Part shown: piece after piece, positions 7,620 through 17,757 of the stretch
Numbering within the stretch: position 1 is the first letter of the stretch
Layout of the letters: each line of letters opens with the position of its first letter
NCBI RefSeq assembly: GCF_013337685.1
Contig: NZ_SUQN01000001.1
Span: forward strand, 434,001 to 498,000
Source: Citrobacter gillenii
Lineage (GTDB): Bacteria; Pseudomonadota; Gammaproteobacteria; Enterobacterales; Enterobacteriaceae
Direction of reading: 5' to 3'
Length of the DNA: 64,000 bases
Made by a program: the position numbers and the translations under genes
Notes under the pieces: model-generated
What the model was told of the DNA's origin: nothing
Databases searched by the model: none
The model's input: only the letters and a program-made list of their open reading frames with translations

Positions 7620-9380
7620 TTAACCGCGCAATTCATGTGCCCGTCGGAAGCGGCCTTCATAATCAAAGACCTTTTCACGTACCTGCCAGTACTGACCTTT
7701 CATGCGAGCGACCACAAAATCGGGATGGCGTAACAATGCCTGCTGCGCCAGGATGTCGGCGGCGGTTATCCAGCGTATAGGGATGCCGGGCGTGCGGGTG
7801 TGTGGGCGAATAAACAGCTGTTCAAAGGCGGTACGTTGAGCGGGGGTGTGCAAACGAAATCGTTCGCTGACGTCGGCGCCATCCTCGTCATAATAGGTAA
7901 TCTTCAGCCATTCGCCTTTTTCATCCTGGCCGTTTTGTAACACCATACCGCTGCAGCGCAGGACCAGCGCATCTTTGAGCCTGAGCGCTGCTTTCAGCAT
8001 ATCGTCCGGATCGACCAGTATGGTATCGCATGCCCGACAGCGGCGAGCGGCAATGTCATTTTCAGCATTGCACTGTGGGCAGTTTTTAAAACGAAAGCGG
8101 AAGTCACATTGTTCACGGTGACCGTCATCATCTTCAAACCAACCCTGACAGCGACGGCCAAAGTGTTCGATCAGCGTGCCATCGGCTGTGGTCTTACCCC
8201 AGAAGGTGTTAGCAAACCCGCAGGCCGGGCAGAATATCTGTACCGGAACGTTGTCGCTTTTGCCCTTCGGCGCACCCACTTCCGGGGCATACAGATCGTG
8301 AGGATTACCCGCGTAGTCGAGGATCAGACAATCCGTTTTTCCCGGCGCCAGACGCAGCCCTCGTCCGACGATTTGTTGATACAGGCTAACGGACTCGGTA
8401 GGGCGCAGGATCGCAATGAGATCGACATGTGGGGCGTCAAACCCGGTGGTCAGCACCGCTACGTTGACCAGATAGCGAAAGCGCTGGGCTTTGAAATCCT
8501 CAATCAACACATCTCGCTCTGCGCCAGGCGTGTCACCGGTGATCAGTGCGGCATCGTCTGCGGGCAGCAGACCAACAATCTCTTTCGCGTGCTCCACGGT
8601 AGCGGCAAATATCATGACGCCTTTACGCGTCTGGGCAAATTCAACAATCTGGCTGATGATATGCGGTGTTATCCGCTGCTGTTTTTTCAGCTCATGGTTG
8701 AGGTCAGCTTCGCTGAACAAACCGTTACTTTGTGCTTGCAGGCGGCTGAAGTCATACTGGACGACCGGCATGTCGAGGCGCTCTGGCGGCGTCAGATAGC
8801 CGTGCTTAATCATGTAGCGCAGCGGCAGCTCATAAATACAGTCGCGAAAAAGCGCTTTTTCATCGCCGCGCACCATACCGTGATAATGAAAATGGTAAAT
8901 CCAGCCTTTACCGAGGCGGAAAGGCGTGGCGGTCAGTCCGAGCAGGCGTAGGTGAGGGTTGACGTGGGTCAGGTGAGTCAGAATTTGCTGATACTGGCTC
9001 TCTTCGTCGTCACCAATGCGATGGCACTCGTCGACGATGAGCAGGGAAAATTCACCCTGAAACGCTTCCAGATTACGCGCCACCGACTGTACGCTGCCGA
9101 AAACCACTTTACCGTGGCTCTCTTTACGCTTCAGGCCAGCGGCAAAGATATCGGCTTCCAGCCCCAACGCACAATATTTGGCATGATTCTGTGCGATCAA
9201 CTCCTTCACATGCGCCAGCACTAATACGCGCCCACGCGCCACACGCGCCAGTTCAGCAATCACCAGGCTTTTACCGGCCCCGGTTGGCAGGACGATGACC
9301 GCAGGTGTGCGGTGGTGGCGAAAATGGTTGAGCGTGGCATCCACGGCTTCTTGTTGGTAAGGGCGAAGTGTAAAAGTCAT
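7620..9380 (-). CDS. radD: Superfamily 2 helicase RadD
   Basis: RadD (YejH), 586 residues, a DNA repair ATPase of the SF2 family that assists RecA and SSB-linked recombination processing. The Walker A motif VLPTGAGKS is near residue 35, the DEAD-type box is [12 protein letters not shown] near 135, and motif VI reads [13 protein letters not shown] near 340. The C-terminal region holds Cys pairs (CPACGFAN, then CPQCNAEND and CRACD), consistent with zinc-binding fingers. It is divergent from rsuA across 152 bases. Confidence 0.94.
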   Translation of the reverse strand: MTFTLRPYQQEAVDATLNHFRHHRTPAVIVLPTGAGKSLVIAELARVARGRVLVLAHVKELIAQNHAKYCALGLEADIFAAGLKRKESHGKVVFGSVQSVARNLEAFQGEFSLLIVDECHRIGDDEESQYQQILTHLTHVNPHLRLLGLTATPFRLGKGWIYHFHYHGMVRGDEKALFRDCIYELPLRYMIKHGYLTPPERLDMPVVQYDFSRLQAQSNGLFSEADLNHELKKQQRITPHIISQIVEFAQTRKGVMIFAATVEHAKEIVGLLPADDAALITGDTPGAERDVLIEDFKAQRFRYLVNVAVLTTGFDAPHVDLIAILRPTESVSLYQQIVGRGLRLAPGKTDCLILDYAGNPHDLYAPEVGAPKGKSDNVPVQIFCPACGFANTFWGKTTADGTLIEHFGRRCQGWFEDDDGHREQCDFRFRFKNCPQCNAENDIAARRCRACDTILVDPDDMLKAALRLKDALVLRCSGMVLQNGQDEKGEWLKITYYDEDGADVSERFRLHTPAQRTAFEQLFIRPHTRTPGIPIRWITAADILAQQALLRHPDFVVARMKGQYWQVREKVFDYEGRFRRAHELRG

Positions 9381-9532
9381 GGTCTCACTAGGGTAAACAA
9401 TAACAATGAATAGTATGCCACGAATCTTTTTCCCTTGAGGGAAGTTGTTAGCCCGCTATACTGAGCGGAAAACGGCTCCACTTTTCGGGCATAACGCTCG
9501 ATTTCCGTATTGTTACAGGCAAAATCACACTC

Positions 9533-10240
9533 ATGCGACTTGATAAATTTATCGCTCAGCAACTCGGCGTCAGCCGCGCTATTGCCGGGCGTGAAATCCG
9601 TGGTAACCGCGTTACCGTCGATGGCGAAATCGTCAGAAATAGCGCCTTTAAACTGCTGCCAGAACATGACGTCGAATACGACGGTAATTCACTGGCTCAG
9701 CAAAATGGCCCGCGCTATTTTATGCTCAACAAGCCTCAGGGCTATGTGTGCTCCACGGAAGACCCGGATCATCCGACAGTGCTTTATTTCCTTGATGAAC
9801 CTGTTGCCCACAAGCTGCATGCGGCAGGGCGTCTGGATATCGACACCACCGGGCTGGTACTGATGACCGATGACGGTCAGTGGTCACACCGCATCACCTC
9901 CCCGCGTCACCATTGTGAGAAAACCTATCTGGTGACGTTAGAGTCGCCGGTGGCGGAAGATACCGCCGAACAGTTTACCCGTGGTGTACAGTTGCATAAC
10001 GAAAAAGATCTGACAAAACCGGCGGTGCTGGAAGTGATTACGCCAACCCAGGTGCGCTTGACCATTAGCGAAGGGCGCTATCATCAGGTTAAGCGTATGT
10101 TTGCCGCCGTTGGCAACCATGTTGTGGAACTGCACCGTGAGCGAATCGGCGCCATCAAACTGGATGACGATCTTGCGCCCGGCGAATACCGCCCCTTGAC
10201 TGAAGAAGAAATCGCCAGCGTTAACGTAACCCCTCGTTAA
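9533..10240 (+). CDS. rsuA: 16S rRNA pseudouridine(516) synthase
   Basis: RsuA makes pseudouridine at position 516 of 16S rRNA. The N-terminal S4 domain ([31 protein letters not shown]) is followed by the RsuA-type catalytic domain, with Asp102 in [17 protein letters not shown] and the conserved [10 protein letters not shown] motif. At 235 residues it is about four longer than the E. coli protein. bcr starts 15 bases after its stop, so the two are probably co-transcribed. Confidence 0.95.
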   Translation: MRLDKFIAQQLGVSRAIAGREIRGNRVTVDGEIVRNSAFKLLPEHDVEYDGNSLAQQNGPRYFMLNKPQGYVCSTEDPDHPTVLYFLDEPVAHKLHAAGRLDIDTTGLVLMTDDGQWSHRITSPRHHCEKTYLVTLESPVAEDTAEQFTRGVQLHNEKDLTKPAVLEVITPTQVRLTISEGRYHQVKRMFAAVGNHVVELHRERIGAIKLDDDLAPGEYRPLTEEEIASVNVTPR

Positions 10241-10255
10241 TTTCAGGAGCTAAAT

Positions 10256-11452
10256 GTGACCACCCGGCAGAACTCTTCAATTGCCATTGTTTTTATCCTT
10301 GGCTTGTTGGCCATGTTAATGCCGTTGTCGATTGATATGTATCTTCCGGCGCTGCCGGTGATCTCTGCTCAGTTTGGCGTGCCTGCGGGCAGTGCGCAAA
10401 TGACCCTCAGTACCTATATTTTGGGGTTTGCAGTGGGGCAACTGATCTACGGCCCTATGGCAGACAGCATCGGGCGTAAGCCGGTGATTCTGGGGGGAAC
10501 GCTGGTGTTTGCGGCGGCGGCAGTCGCCTGCGCGCTGGCACAAACTATCGATCAATTGATCACTATGCGTTTCTTCCACGGCCTGGCGGCTGCGGCGGCG
10601 AGCGTGGTGATCAACGCCCTGATGCGCGATATTTATCCGAAAGAAGAGTTTTCACGCATGATGTCCTTCGTCATGCTGGTCACGACGATTGCGCCGCTGC
10701 TGGCGCCGATTGTCGGTGGCTGGGTGCTGGTATGGTTAAGCTGGCACTACATCTTTTGGATCCTGGCCGTGGCGGCAATTCTGGCTTCGGTGATGATTTT
10801 CACCTTGATCAAAGAGACCTTGCCCGTTGAGCGACGCCAGCCGTTTCGTTTGCGTACCACAATGGGCAATTTCGCCTCGCTGTTTCGCCATAAGCGCGTG
10901 TTGAGCTATATGCTGGCCAGCGGATTTAGTTTTGCCGGGATGTTCTCGTTTCTCAGCGCTGGTCCCTTTGTCTACATTGAGATCAACCATGTTTCGCCGC
11001 AGAACTTTGGCTATTACTTTGCGCTGAACATTGTCTTCCTGTTTGTGATGACCATTATTAACAGCCGCTTTGTACGGCGGGTTGGGGCATTGAATATGTT
11101 CCGCACCGGGCTGTGGATCCAGTTTGCGATGGCGGGCTGGATGGTATTTAGCGCGCTGTTCGGGTTGGGCTTCTGGGCGCTGGTGGTCGGTGTTGCGGCG
11201 TTTGTTGGTTGCGTATCGATGGTGTCATCTAATGCGATGGCAGTGATCCTCGATGAGTTCCCGCATATGGCTGGCACGGCGTCGTCGCTGGCGGGAACCT
11301 TCCGCTTTGGCATCGGTGCCATTGTAGGTGCGCTACTGTCACTGGCGACCTTTAACTCGGCCTGGCCGATGATCTGGACGATTGCCTTTTGTGCGTACTG
11401 TTCCATTCTCTTCTATCTCTATGCCAGTCGAGCCAAAAAAACGGTGATCTAA
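10256..11452 (+). CDS. bcr: Bicyclomycin/multidrug efflux MFS transporter
   Basis: Bcr, a proton-driven drug efflux pump of the DHA1 major facilitator family, 398 residues with about twelve membrane segments. Motif A ([13 protein letters not shown]) follows the second helix, and motif C-like [15 protein letters not shown] lies in helix five. The start is GTG at 10256 preceded by CAGGAGC; the overlapping ATG at 10254 is followed at once by a stop. It is the second gene after rsuA. Known E. coli substrates include bicyclomycin, sulfonamides and cysteine. Confidence 0.94.
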   Translation: MTTRQNSSIAIVFILGLLAMLMPLSIDMYLPALPVISAQFGVPAGSAQMTLSTYILGFAVGQLIYGPMADSIGRKPVILGGTLVFAAAAVACALAQTIDQLITMRFFHGLAAAAASVVINALMRDIYPKEEFSRMMSFVMLVTTIAPLLAPIVGGWVLVWLSWHYIFWILAVAAILASVMIFTLIKETLPVERRQPFRLRTTMGNFASLFRHKRVLSYMLASGFSFAGMFSFLSAGPFVYIEINHVSPQNFGYYFALNIVFLFVMTIINSRFVRRVGALNMFRTGLWIQFAMAGWMVFSALFGLGFWALVVGVAAFVGCVSMVSSNAMAVILDEFPHMAGTASSLAGTFRFGIGAIVGALLSLATFNSAWPMIWTIAFCAYCSILFYLYASRAKKTVI

Positions 11453-11783
11453 TACACAACCTGGGGGGCATTTGCCCCCCGGAGTTGATGTACATCAACC
11501 GCTAATCTATCTATTCCCCTGGTTATGTTTATTTTATGTAAAATCAATTTATGTAAAAAGTCACATCATTGTAGTTAAAAAGGTTGAGTTAGATCGCAGA
11601 AACGCGTACATATAGCCCGGAAAACTGCCAGAACCGTTGAATAAATTTAAATATTGGGTTCGGAAAGTGGCATACGGACAGGGTGTAAACGTTTGCCAAC
11701 TGTCTAAAGACGTATTGTCAATGATGTGTTAATATTGATGTAAAATAATTGTGAAGTAATTGTACTTCCAGGGAAAGAAAGTG
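11453..11783. other. Intergenic region bcr-yejG: hairpin and palindrome
   Basis: This 331-base gap holds a GC hairpin just after bcr (GGGGGGCATTTGCCCCCC, 11463-11480) that can act as the bcr terminator, although no T run follows. Next to it is a perfect 16-base palindrome GTTGATGTACATCAAC (11484-11499). The rest is AT-rich leader for yejG with no ORF that I can support. Confidence 0.7.
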
Positions 11784-12125
11784 ATGACATTACAACTCTC
11801 AATCGTTCACCGTCTGCCGCAGTGCTATCGTTGGTCGGTGGGTTTCGCAGGTTCAAAAGTTGAACCGATTCCGCAAAACGGCCAGAGCAATGAGAATAGC
11901 CTGGTGGCGCTCAAGTTACTCAGTCCGGACGGTGACAGTGCGTGGTCGGTAATGCATAAACTCAGCCAGGCGTTGAGCGACATTGAAGTTCCGTGTTCCG
12001 TACTGGAATGTGAAGGGGAGCCGTGTCTGTTCGTCAATCGTCAGGATGAATTTGCAGCGACCTGCAGACTGAAAAATTTCGGCGTGGCTATCGCAGAACC
12101 TTTTTCAAATAATAACCCATTTTGA
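11784..12125 (+). CDS. yejG: Conserved protein YejG
   Basis: A 113-residue soluble protein of unknown biochemical role, nearly the same as E. coli YejG ([14 protein letters not shown], then [13 protein letters not shown] and [25 protein letters not shown]). ATG 11784 is chosen by alignment with the E. coli start; GGGAAAGAAAG upstream is a weak ribosome site. It converges on yejF, with only 3 bases between the two stops. Confidence 0.9.
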   Translation: MTLQLSIVHRLPQCYRWSVGFAGSKVEPIPQNGQSNENSLVALKLLSPDGDSAWSVMHKLSQALSDIEVPCSVLECEGEPCLFVNRQDEFAATCRLKNFGVAIAEPFSNNNPF

Positions 12126-12128
12126 GCG

Positions 12129-13718
12129 TCAGCTTAGCGCGAGCAGCTGACGCGTATAGGCTTGTTGTGGCGCGTTGAAGACGTGCTCGCATTGCCCCTG
12201 TTCCACGACCTCTCCTTGCCGTAGCACAATAACCTGATGGCATAGCGCACGTACAACATGCAAATCGTGGCTGATAAAGATGTAGGCCAGGCGATGCTTT
12301 TGCTGTAATGACTTAAGCAACGTCAGGATTTGCGCCTGGACGGTCCTGTCGAGTGACGATGTCGGCTCATCCAGAATAATCAGCGATGGTTTTAAAATCA
12401 GTGCTCTGGCAATCGCAATACGTTGACGCTGACCACCGGAAAACTCGGCAGGGTAACGATGCCGCGTGTCGCTATCCAGGCCGACTTCTGCCATTACCGC
12501 TTTCACCTGCGCTTCACGTTGCTCGGCAGACAACGTGGGTTGATGGACGCGTAACCCCTCTTCAATAATCTGTAACACGCTCAGGCGCGGGTTCAACGAT
12601 GAGTTAGGGTCCTGAAAGACAACCTGAATGCGGTGGCGTACCGGCAGCAGTTGACGGCGGTTTAAGGTATGCAGCGCCTGACCATCGAATACAATGCGTC
12701 CTTGTGAGGCGATGAGCCTCAGCAGTGCCAGACCGGTGGTACTTTTCCCCGATCCTGATTCGCCAACCAGTCCCAGCGTTTCTCCCGGTTTCAGAGAAAA
12801 ACTGACGTTGTTGACCACCACGTTATGGTCCACCACGCGCTTAAGCAGCCCTTTACGGATGGGGAAAGCGACGCGAAGCTGCTCCACTTCCAGCAAGGGG
12901 GGTTGGCCGGTGGGTAAAGGCACTGGATCGCCGGCAGGTTCACTGTTGAGCAATTTCTGCGTGTAAGGATGGGTGGGGGCAGAAAGCAGTTGCCCGGCAC
13001 GGTTTTGTTCAACGCACTGACCGTTTTGCATCACCGCAACGGTGTCAGCTAACTTTTTGACGATACTGAGATTATGGGTGATGAACAGCAGGCCCATATT
13101 CAGCTAGCGTTGTAGCTCGCGCAGCAGTTGCAGGATTTGTGCCTGCACGGAAACATCCAGTGCGGTGGTGGGTTCGTCGGCAATCAGCAGTTCAGGGCGA
13201 GTGAGCAGCGCCATGGCGATCATCACGCGCTGACGCTCTCCGCCGGAAAGCTGGTGTGGGAAATCCGCCAGACGCTTGGCGGCCTGACGGATCCCGACGC
13301 GATCCAGACAGGTCAAGATCTCTGCCCGTGCGGCTTCCCGACGCATTCCCCGATGCAGCGACAACACTTCATAGAGCTGTTTTTCCAGAGTGTGCAGCGG
13401 GTTGAGCGACACCATCGGCTCCTGGAAAATCATGGCGATTTTATTCCCCCGTACGCCGCGTAGCGTTTGTTCGCTGGCGTGGAGTAGTGATTCACCGTGA
13501 AAGCGGATATCACCGGCAAGATAGACCGCCGGAGGTGTGGGGAGCAAACGTAAAATCGAGAGTGCGGTGACGCTTTTACCCGAGCCGGACTCGCCCACCA
13601 GTGCCAGGGTTTGCCCGGCTTCGACGTGCAATGAAATTTCGTTCACCACGGTACGTACGGTTCCCTGCTGACGAAAACCGACCGATAAATTGTCAATGGC
13701 TAACAGAGGTTGCGTCAT
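12129..13718 (-). pseudogene. yejF: Peptide/microcin C ABC transporter ATP-binding protein YejF, interrupted by an in-frame amber codon
   Basis: YejF is the duplicated ATPase that powers the YejABEF importer for oligopeptides and microcin C. The open frame from ATG 13718 to 12129 spans 529 codons, the full E. coli length. It is broken only by TAG at 13106-13104, where the family continues QR-E-LNMGLLFITHNLSIV. The likely change is one base, GAG to TAG. The first half keeps a complete ABC cassette: Walker A GESGSGKS, signature LSGGERQR, Walker B LLIADEPT. The second half restarts at ATG 13097 and keeps GESGSGKS, FSGGQRQR and LIILDEPT. Termination after the first half should remove the tandem ATPase; translation restart or suppression could leave residual function. 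The rest of the operon is intact, which suggests a recent loss. Confidence 0.93.
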
Positions 13719-13719
13719 C

Positions 13720-14745
13720 TTATACCGCCTTGTTGGGATCAAATGCGTCGCGTACCGCTTCACCAATAAAGATCAGCAGCGATAACAACAGGGCTACCGA
13801 CACGAACGCGGTGATCCCAAGCCACGGTGCCTGTAAGTTGTTTTTTCCCTGCAACAGCAGTTCTCCGAGCGACGGGGAGCCGAGCGGTAAGCCGAACCCC
13901 AGAAAATCCAGCGAGGTCAGTGTGGTAATTGAGCTACATAAAATAAACGGCAAAAAAGTCAGCGTGGCGACCATCGCATTCGGCAGCATATGGCGCAGGA
14001 TAATGCTGCGATCGCTCACGCCGAGCGCCTGTGCGGCGCGGATGTAATCAAAGTTTCGCGTGCGTAAAAACTCTGCGCGTACCACGCCGACCAGGCTCAT
14101 CCAGCCAAACACGACCGTAATGGCCAATAGCCACCAGAAGTTGGGTTGGACGACGCTGGAGAGCAGGATTATCAAAAATAGCGTCGGCATCCCGGACCAG
14201 ACTTCAATGAAGCGTTGCCCCCACAGGTCCACCTTTCCGCCGTAATAGCCCTGCAGCGCACCGGCCATCACGCCCATGACGCTGGAACACAGGGTTAACA
14301 TCAAACCAAACAGGATGGAAATGCGGGTCCCATAGAGGATGCGCGCCAGTACGTCGCCGCCGTTGGCATCGGTGCCCAGCCAGTTTTGTGCGGACGGCGG
14401 GGAAGGGAAGGGGGTGTCGGTAGCAAAGTTAATGCTGGTGGCGCCAAAGCGCACGGGTGCCCACAGGATCCATCCCTGGCTTTCCAGACGCTGCTGCAGC
14501 CACGGATCCTGATAATCTGCTTTGGTGGCTAACGGGCCGCCGAAATCGCTTTCACTGTAGTTTTTGACCAGTGGAAAGTACCAGCTGCCGTCATAGCGCA
14601 CCAGCAGTGGCTTATCATTGGCAATCAGCTCGGAACACAGGCTTAAGCCGAACAGCAGCAGAAAAATCCACAGCGACCAGTAGCCACGGCGATTGTGGCG
14701 AAAACGCGCCCAGCGGGCCTGATTGACGGGGCTTAAGCGCGACAT
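13720..14745 (-). CDS. yejE: Microcin C/peptide ABC transporter permease YejE
   Basis: Inner-membrane permease of the YejABEF importer, 341 residues. One membrane helix near residue 25 is followed by a periplasmic stretch, then a BPD_transp_1 domain with five more helices. The EAA-type loop reads EFLRTRNFDYIRAAQALGVSDRSIILRHMLPN, the surface that docks the ATPase. Its stop lies 1 base before the yejF start and its start overlaps yejB by 1 base, so the operon is tightly coupled. Confidence 0.94.
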   Translation of the reverse strand: MSRLSPVNQARWARFRHNRRGYWSLWIFLLLFGLSLCSELIANDKPLLVRYDGSWYFPLVKNYSESDFGGPLATKADYQDPWLQQRLESQGWILWAPVRFGATSINFATDTPFPSPPSAQNWLGTDANGGDVLARILYGTRISILFGLMLTLCSSVMGVMAGALQGYYGGKVDLWGQRFIEVWSGMPTLFLIILLSSVVQPNFWWLLAITVVFGWMSLVGVVRAEFLRTRNFDYIRAAQALGVSDRSIILRHMLPNAMVATLTFLPFILCSSITTLTSLDFLGFGLPLGSPSLGELLLQGKNNLQAPWLGITAFVSVALLLSLLIFIGEAVRDAFDPNKAV

Positions 14746-15839
14746 TAGCGTCCCTCGAAATCAATACGCGGATCGACCAGCGTATAGCTAATATCACTGA
14801 GGATATTGAGCAGCAGGCCGATCAGCGTGAAGATATAAAGCGTACCAAACATCACCGGATAGTCGCGTGACACGGTTGATTCATAGCCCAGTAATCCCAG
14901 ACCGTTCAGCGAGAACATGACTTCAATCAACAGTGAGCCGGTGAAAAACATACTGATGAAGGTGGCTGGGAAACCGGCTATCACTAACAGCATGGCGTTA
15001 CGAAAGACGTGTTTGCGCAGAATGTTTTTCTCGCTAACGCCTTTAGCGCGCGCGGTGACGACATACTGTTTGCGAACCTCATCCAGAAAGGAGTTTTTGG
15101 TTAGCATCGTCAGTGCGGCAAATCCACCCACCACCGTTGCCACCACCGGCAGGGTGATATGCCACAGATAATCGGTGATTTTTTGATACCAGGGCAGAGC
15201 GTCAAAATTGGCGGAAACCAGACCGCGTAGCGGGAAAAGGTCGTAATAGCTGCCGCCGGCAAAGAAAACGATCAATAAAATTGCAAACAGGAAGGCGGGG
15301 ATGGCGTAGCCGATAATAATGAATGCGCTGCTCCACACGTCAAAGCGGCTGCCGTTGTACACCGCTTTGCGGATCCCCAGCGGAATCGACACCAGATAGA
15401 TAATCAGAGTACTCCATAATCCCAGCGTGACGGAGACGGGCAGGCTGTCTTTGATTAATGTCAGGACCGAGGCGCTGCGAAACAGGCTGTCGCCAAAATC
15501 GAAGCGGATATAGTTCCAGAGCATGTTGAAATAACGTTCGTGAATCGGTTTATCGAATCCGTAACGGCGGGTGATTTCAGCAATCACTTCCGGATCCAGG
15601 CCGCGACCACCACGATAATTGCTGTCGCTGATGTTACCGACGCCGGTTTGCGCGTGGCTGGCACGCACACCTTCACTACCGGCGCCCGGCAGTGCGCCAC
15701 TTTGCCCGAATTCAATGGCGGCGACGGCCTGCTCGACCGGGCCGCCTGGGGCAATCTGCACGATAAAAAAATTGATGGTAATGATGGCCCAGAGCGTCGG
15801 GATCACCAGCAGCAAACGTCGAATCAGATATGCGCCCAT
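14745..15839 (-). CDS. yejB: Microcin C/peptide ABC transporter permease YejB
   Basis: Second permease of YejABEF, 364 residues. It has an N-terminal helix ([22 protein letters not shown]), a long periplasmic insertion with [14 protein letters not shown], and a BPD_transp_1 core with EAA loop [28 protein letters not shown]. It begins directly after the yejA stop codon (15840) and overlaps yejE by 1 base. Confidence 0.94.
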   Translation of the reverse strand: MGAYLIRRLLLVIPTLWAIITINFFIVQIAPGGPVEQAVAAIEFGQSGALPGAGSEGVRASHAQTGVGNISDSNYRGGRGLDPEVIAEITRRYGFDKPIHERYFNMLWNYIRFDFGDSLFRSASVLTLIKDSLPVSVTLGLWSTLIIYLVSIPLGIRKAVYNGSRFDVWSSAFIIIGYAIPAFLFAILLIVFFAGGSYYDLFPLRGLVSANFDALPWYQKITDYLWHITLPVVATVVGGFAALTMLTKNSFLDEVRKQYVVTARAKGVSEKNILRKHVFRNAMLLVIAGFPATFISMFFTGSLLIEVMFSLNGLGLLGYESTVSRDYPVMFGTLYIFTLIGLLLNILSDISYTLVDPRIDFEGR

Positions 15840-17660
15840 TTATTCTCCCTGTCGTCTGGCAGCGGGAAGTTTGGCCGCTTTGTTGACGTCATACCACCAG
15901 TTGTCCACGCCGATGGTGTAAATCGGGCGAACGGCAGGCTGCGAAAATTTGTCCCACCATGCCAGCCGATCTTCGGCCATAAACCACATCGGCAACATGT
16001 AATAATTCCAGGTTAACACGCGGTCCAGCGCGCGTCCCAGCGGGATAAGTTTTGCTTTATTACCTTGCGCCGCAATGATCTGGCTAATCAGCTTATCAAT
16101 GACCGGGCTTTGCACGCCGGGAGCGTTATAGCTGGAATCAATATATTCGGAAGCCCACAGAATTTGCAGATCCGAGCTGGGCCACGGCATCGCACGATAC
16201 AGCCTTGGCATCATGTCATAGTCGCGGCTGCGCAGGCGGTTGGTGATTTGTGAGTTATCGACCTGGCGGATATTCATCGTAATGCCCAGCCGCTGCAGGT
16301 TATGCTGGAACGGTAATACCCATTGGCTGTTACTGCCTGCCGGGAGCAACAGCTCAAAAGTCAGCGCTTTGCCGCTGGTGATGTTGACCCGCTGCTGCCC
16401 CTTCAATACCCATCCGGCCTTGTCCAGGAGTGCACTGGCCTTCAGCAGGTTTTCACGATCGTAACCGTCGCCTTTTGATGTGGGTGGCTGATAGATTTGG
16501 CTGAAGACTTCGGGAGGCAGATCGTTTTTCATCGGCGCAAGTAGCACCAGTTCATCCGCGTCGGGATAATTTTTGGCGGCATATTCGGTGTTCTGGAAAT
16601 AGCTGGTCGTCCTGCTCCAGGCATTATAAAACAACGCCTTATTCATCCATTCAAAATCAAAGGCCAGCGTGATCGCCTCACGAACACGGCGGTCGCTGAA
16701 CACCGGACGCTGGATGTTAAACGCTAACCAGCGCGTATCCTGCGCCGACTCATTTTTTTGTTCGGCTTTGACGATGTACTGTTTTGTGAAGTTCTTACCG
16801 GTATAACGTGTTGCCCAGTTTTTGGCATCGTTCTCAAGACGCAGGTCAAATGCACCGGCTTTAAATGCTTCAAAGGCCACGTTGTCATCAAGGTAATAGT
16901 CGTAGCGGAGGGTATCAAAATTCCAGCGCCCACGATTAACCGGCAGGTCAGCGGCCCAGTAATCTTTGACCCGTGAGTAGACAATATACTGCCCCATTTT
17001 CCATTGGGTGATGCGGTAAGGTCCGCTGGCAAGGGGTGGGGAGGATAACGGGTCGCTGAGCTTGTGATCTTTCCAGTATTTCTCAGGCATCACCGGTAAT
17101 GAAAACAGGCTGAGCATGTCTTCTTTACCCGGTTTGGCTAACTCAATTCGCACGGTTAACGGGGCGATCGCTTTAACGGTGGTCCCTTTGTATACCAGAC
17201 GAAACTGCGGCACGCCTTCGGTCATAAATTTGTGGAAGGTAAAGGCAACGTCGCGGGCGGTGATTGGTGACCCATCGTGAAAACGCGCGCGCGGGTTAAT
17301 GGCGATTTCAACCCAGGAATAGTCGTCCGCGTAGCGGGCTCTGTCGGCAATGAGCGGGTAATAGCTACCGGGTTCATCATCGGAAGTGGTAAACAGCGCA
17401 TCGTAAAGTGATTCAGTCCGGGCGCCGGGATTCCCTCGCATCGAGTAGCGGTTGAAATTATCGAAGGTGCCGATGGACGAGAGCGTGATTTTCCCCCCTT
17501 TGGGGGCAGCGGGATTCACATAGTCGAAGTGGGTAAAATTGAACGCATACTTGGGTTCGCCCAGTACGGAAAATGCATAGCTTTCTTTGATGGACTGAGC
17601 CTGAGCGCTAAAACCTATAACGGTGAAAAATAGCAGCAGTACGCGAACAATCCTATGCAC
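15840..17660 (-). CDS. yejA: Periplasmic microcin C/peptide-binding protein YejA
   Basis: Family 5 extracellular solute-binding protein of the YejABEF importer, 606 residues with the GTG start at 17660. That start follows AAGGAAA at a good distance and gives a classic signal peptide (HRIVRVLLLFFTVIGFSAQAQ), cleaved about residue 22 before SIKESYAF. An in-frame upstream extension to 17750 would bury the signal peptide. The mature protein shows the SBP_bac_5 pattern: FDNFNRYSMRGNPGAR, YSWVEIAINPRARFHDGSPITARDV, RRVREAITLAFDFEW. First gene of yejABEF. Because yejF carries a stop codon, it may bind ligand without supporting import. Confidence 0.94.
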   Translation of the reverse strand: MHRIVRVLLLFFTVIGFSAQAQSIKESYAFSVLGEPKYAFNFTHFDYVNPAAPKGGKITLSSIGTFDNFNRYSMRGNPGARTESLYDALFTTSDDEPGSYYPLIADRARYADDYSWVEIAINPRARFHDGSPITARDVAFTFHKFMTEGVPQFRLVYKGTTVKAIAPLTVRIELAKPGKEDMLSLFSLPVMPEKYWKDHKLSDPLSSPPLASGPYRITQWKMGQYIVYSRVKDYWAADLPVNRGRWNFDTLRYDYYLDDNVAFEAFKAGAFDLRLENDAKNWATRYTGKNFTKQYIVKAEQKNESAQDTRWLAFNIQRPVFSDRRVREAITLAFDFEWMNKALFYNAWSRTTSYFQNTEYAAKNYPDADELVLLAPMKNDLPPEVFSQIYQPPTSKGDGYDRENLLKASALLDKAGWVLKGQQRVNITSGKALTFELLLPAGSNSQWVLPFQHNLQRLGITMNIRQVDNSQITNRLRSRDYDMMPRLYRAMPWPSSDLQILWASEYIDSSYNAPGVQSPVIDKLISQIIAAQGNKAKLIPLGRALDRVLTWNYYMLPMWFMAEDRLAWWDKFSQPAVRPIYTIGVDNWWYDVNKAAKLPAARRQGE

Positions 17661-17757
17661 GGGTTTTCCTTTTCTTGTCCACCTGCCGATGGACCTCATG
17701 TCCGAGCCTCGGGGAGGTTCCGGCAGGCGTAGTGTATCGACGAATCGCACTGTGCGA

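Noticed and set aside
8109..8951. 280-codon plus-strand frame inside radD
   Set aside because: Shadow of radD, composition without domain pattern and no ribosome site.
13104..13106. Recoding of the yejF amber codon (pyrrolysine or programmed readthrough)
   Set aside because: No context for readthrough is visible, enterobacteria lack pyrrolysine machinery, and a point mutation is simpler.
12129..13766. Two separate ABC ATPase genes (12129-13097 and 13104-13766)
   Set aside because: They are the two halves of YejF in the same frame, split only by TAG at 13106-13104; together they give the exact family length.
17661..17750. N-terminal extension of yejA
   Set aside because: It would put 30 charged residues before a perfect signal peptide; GTG 17660 has a good ribosome site.
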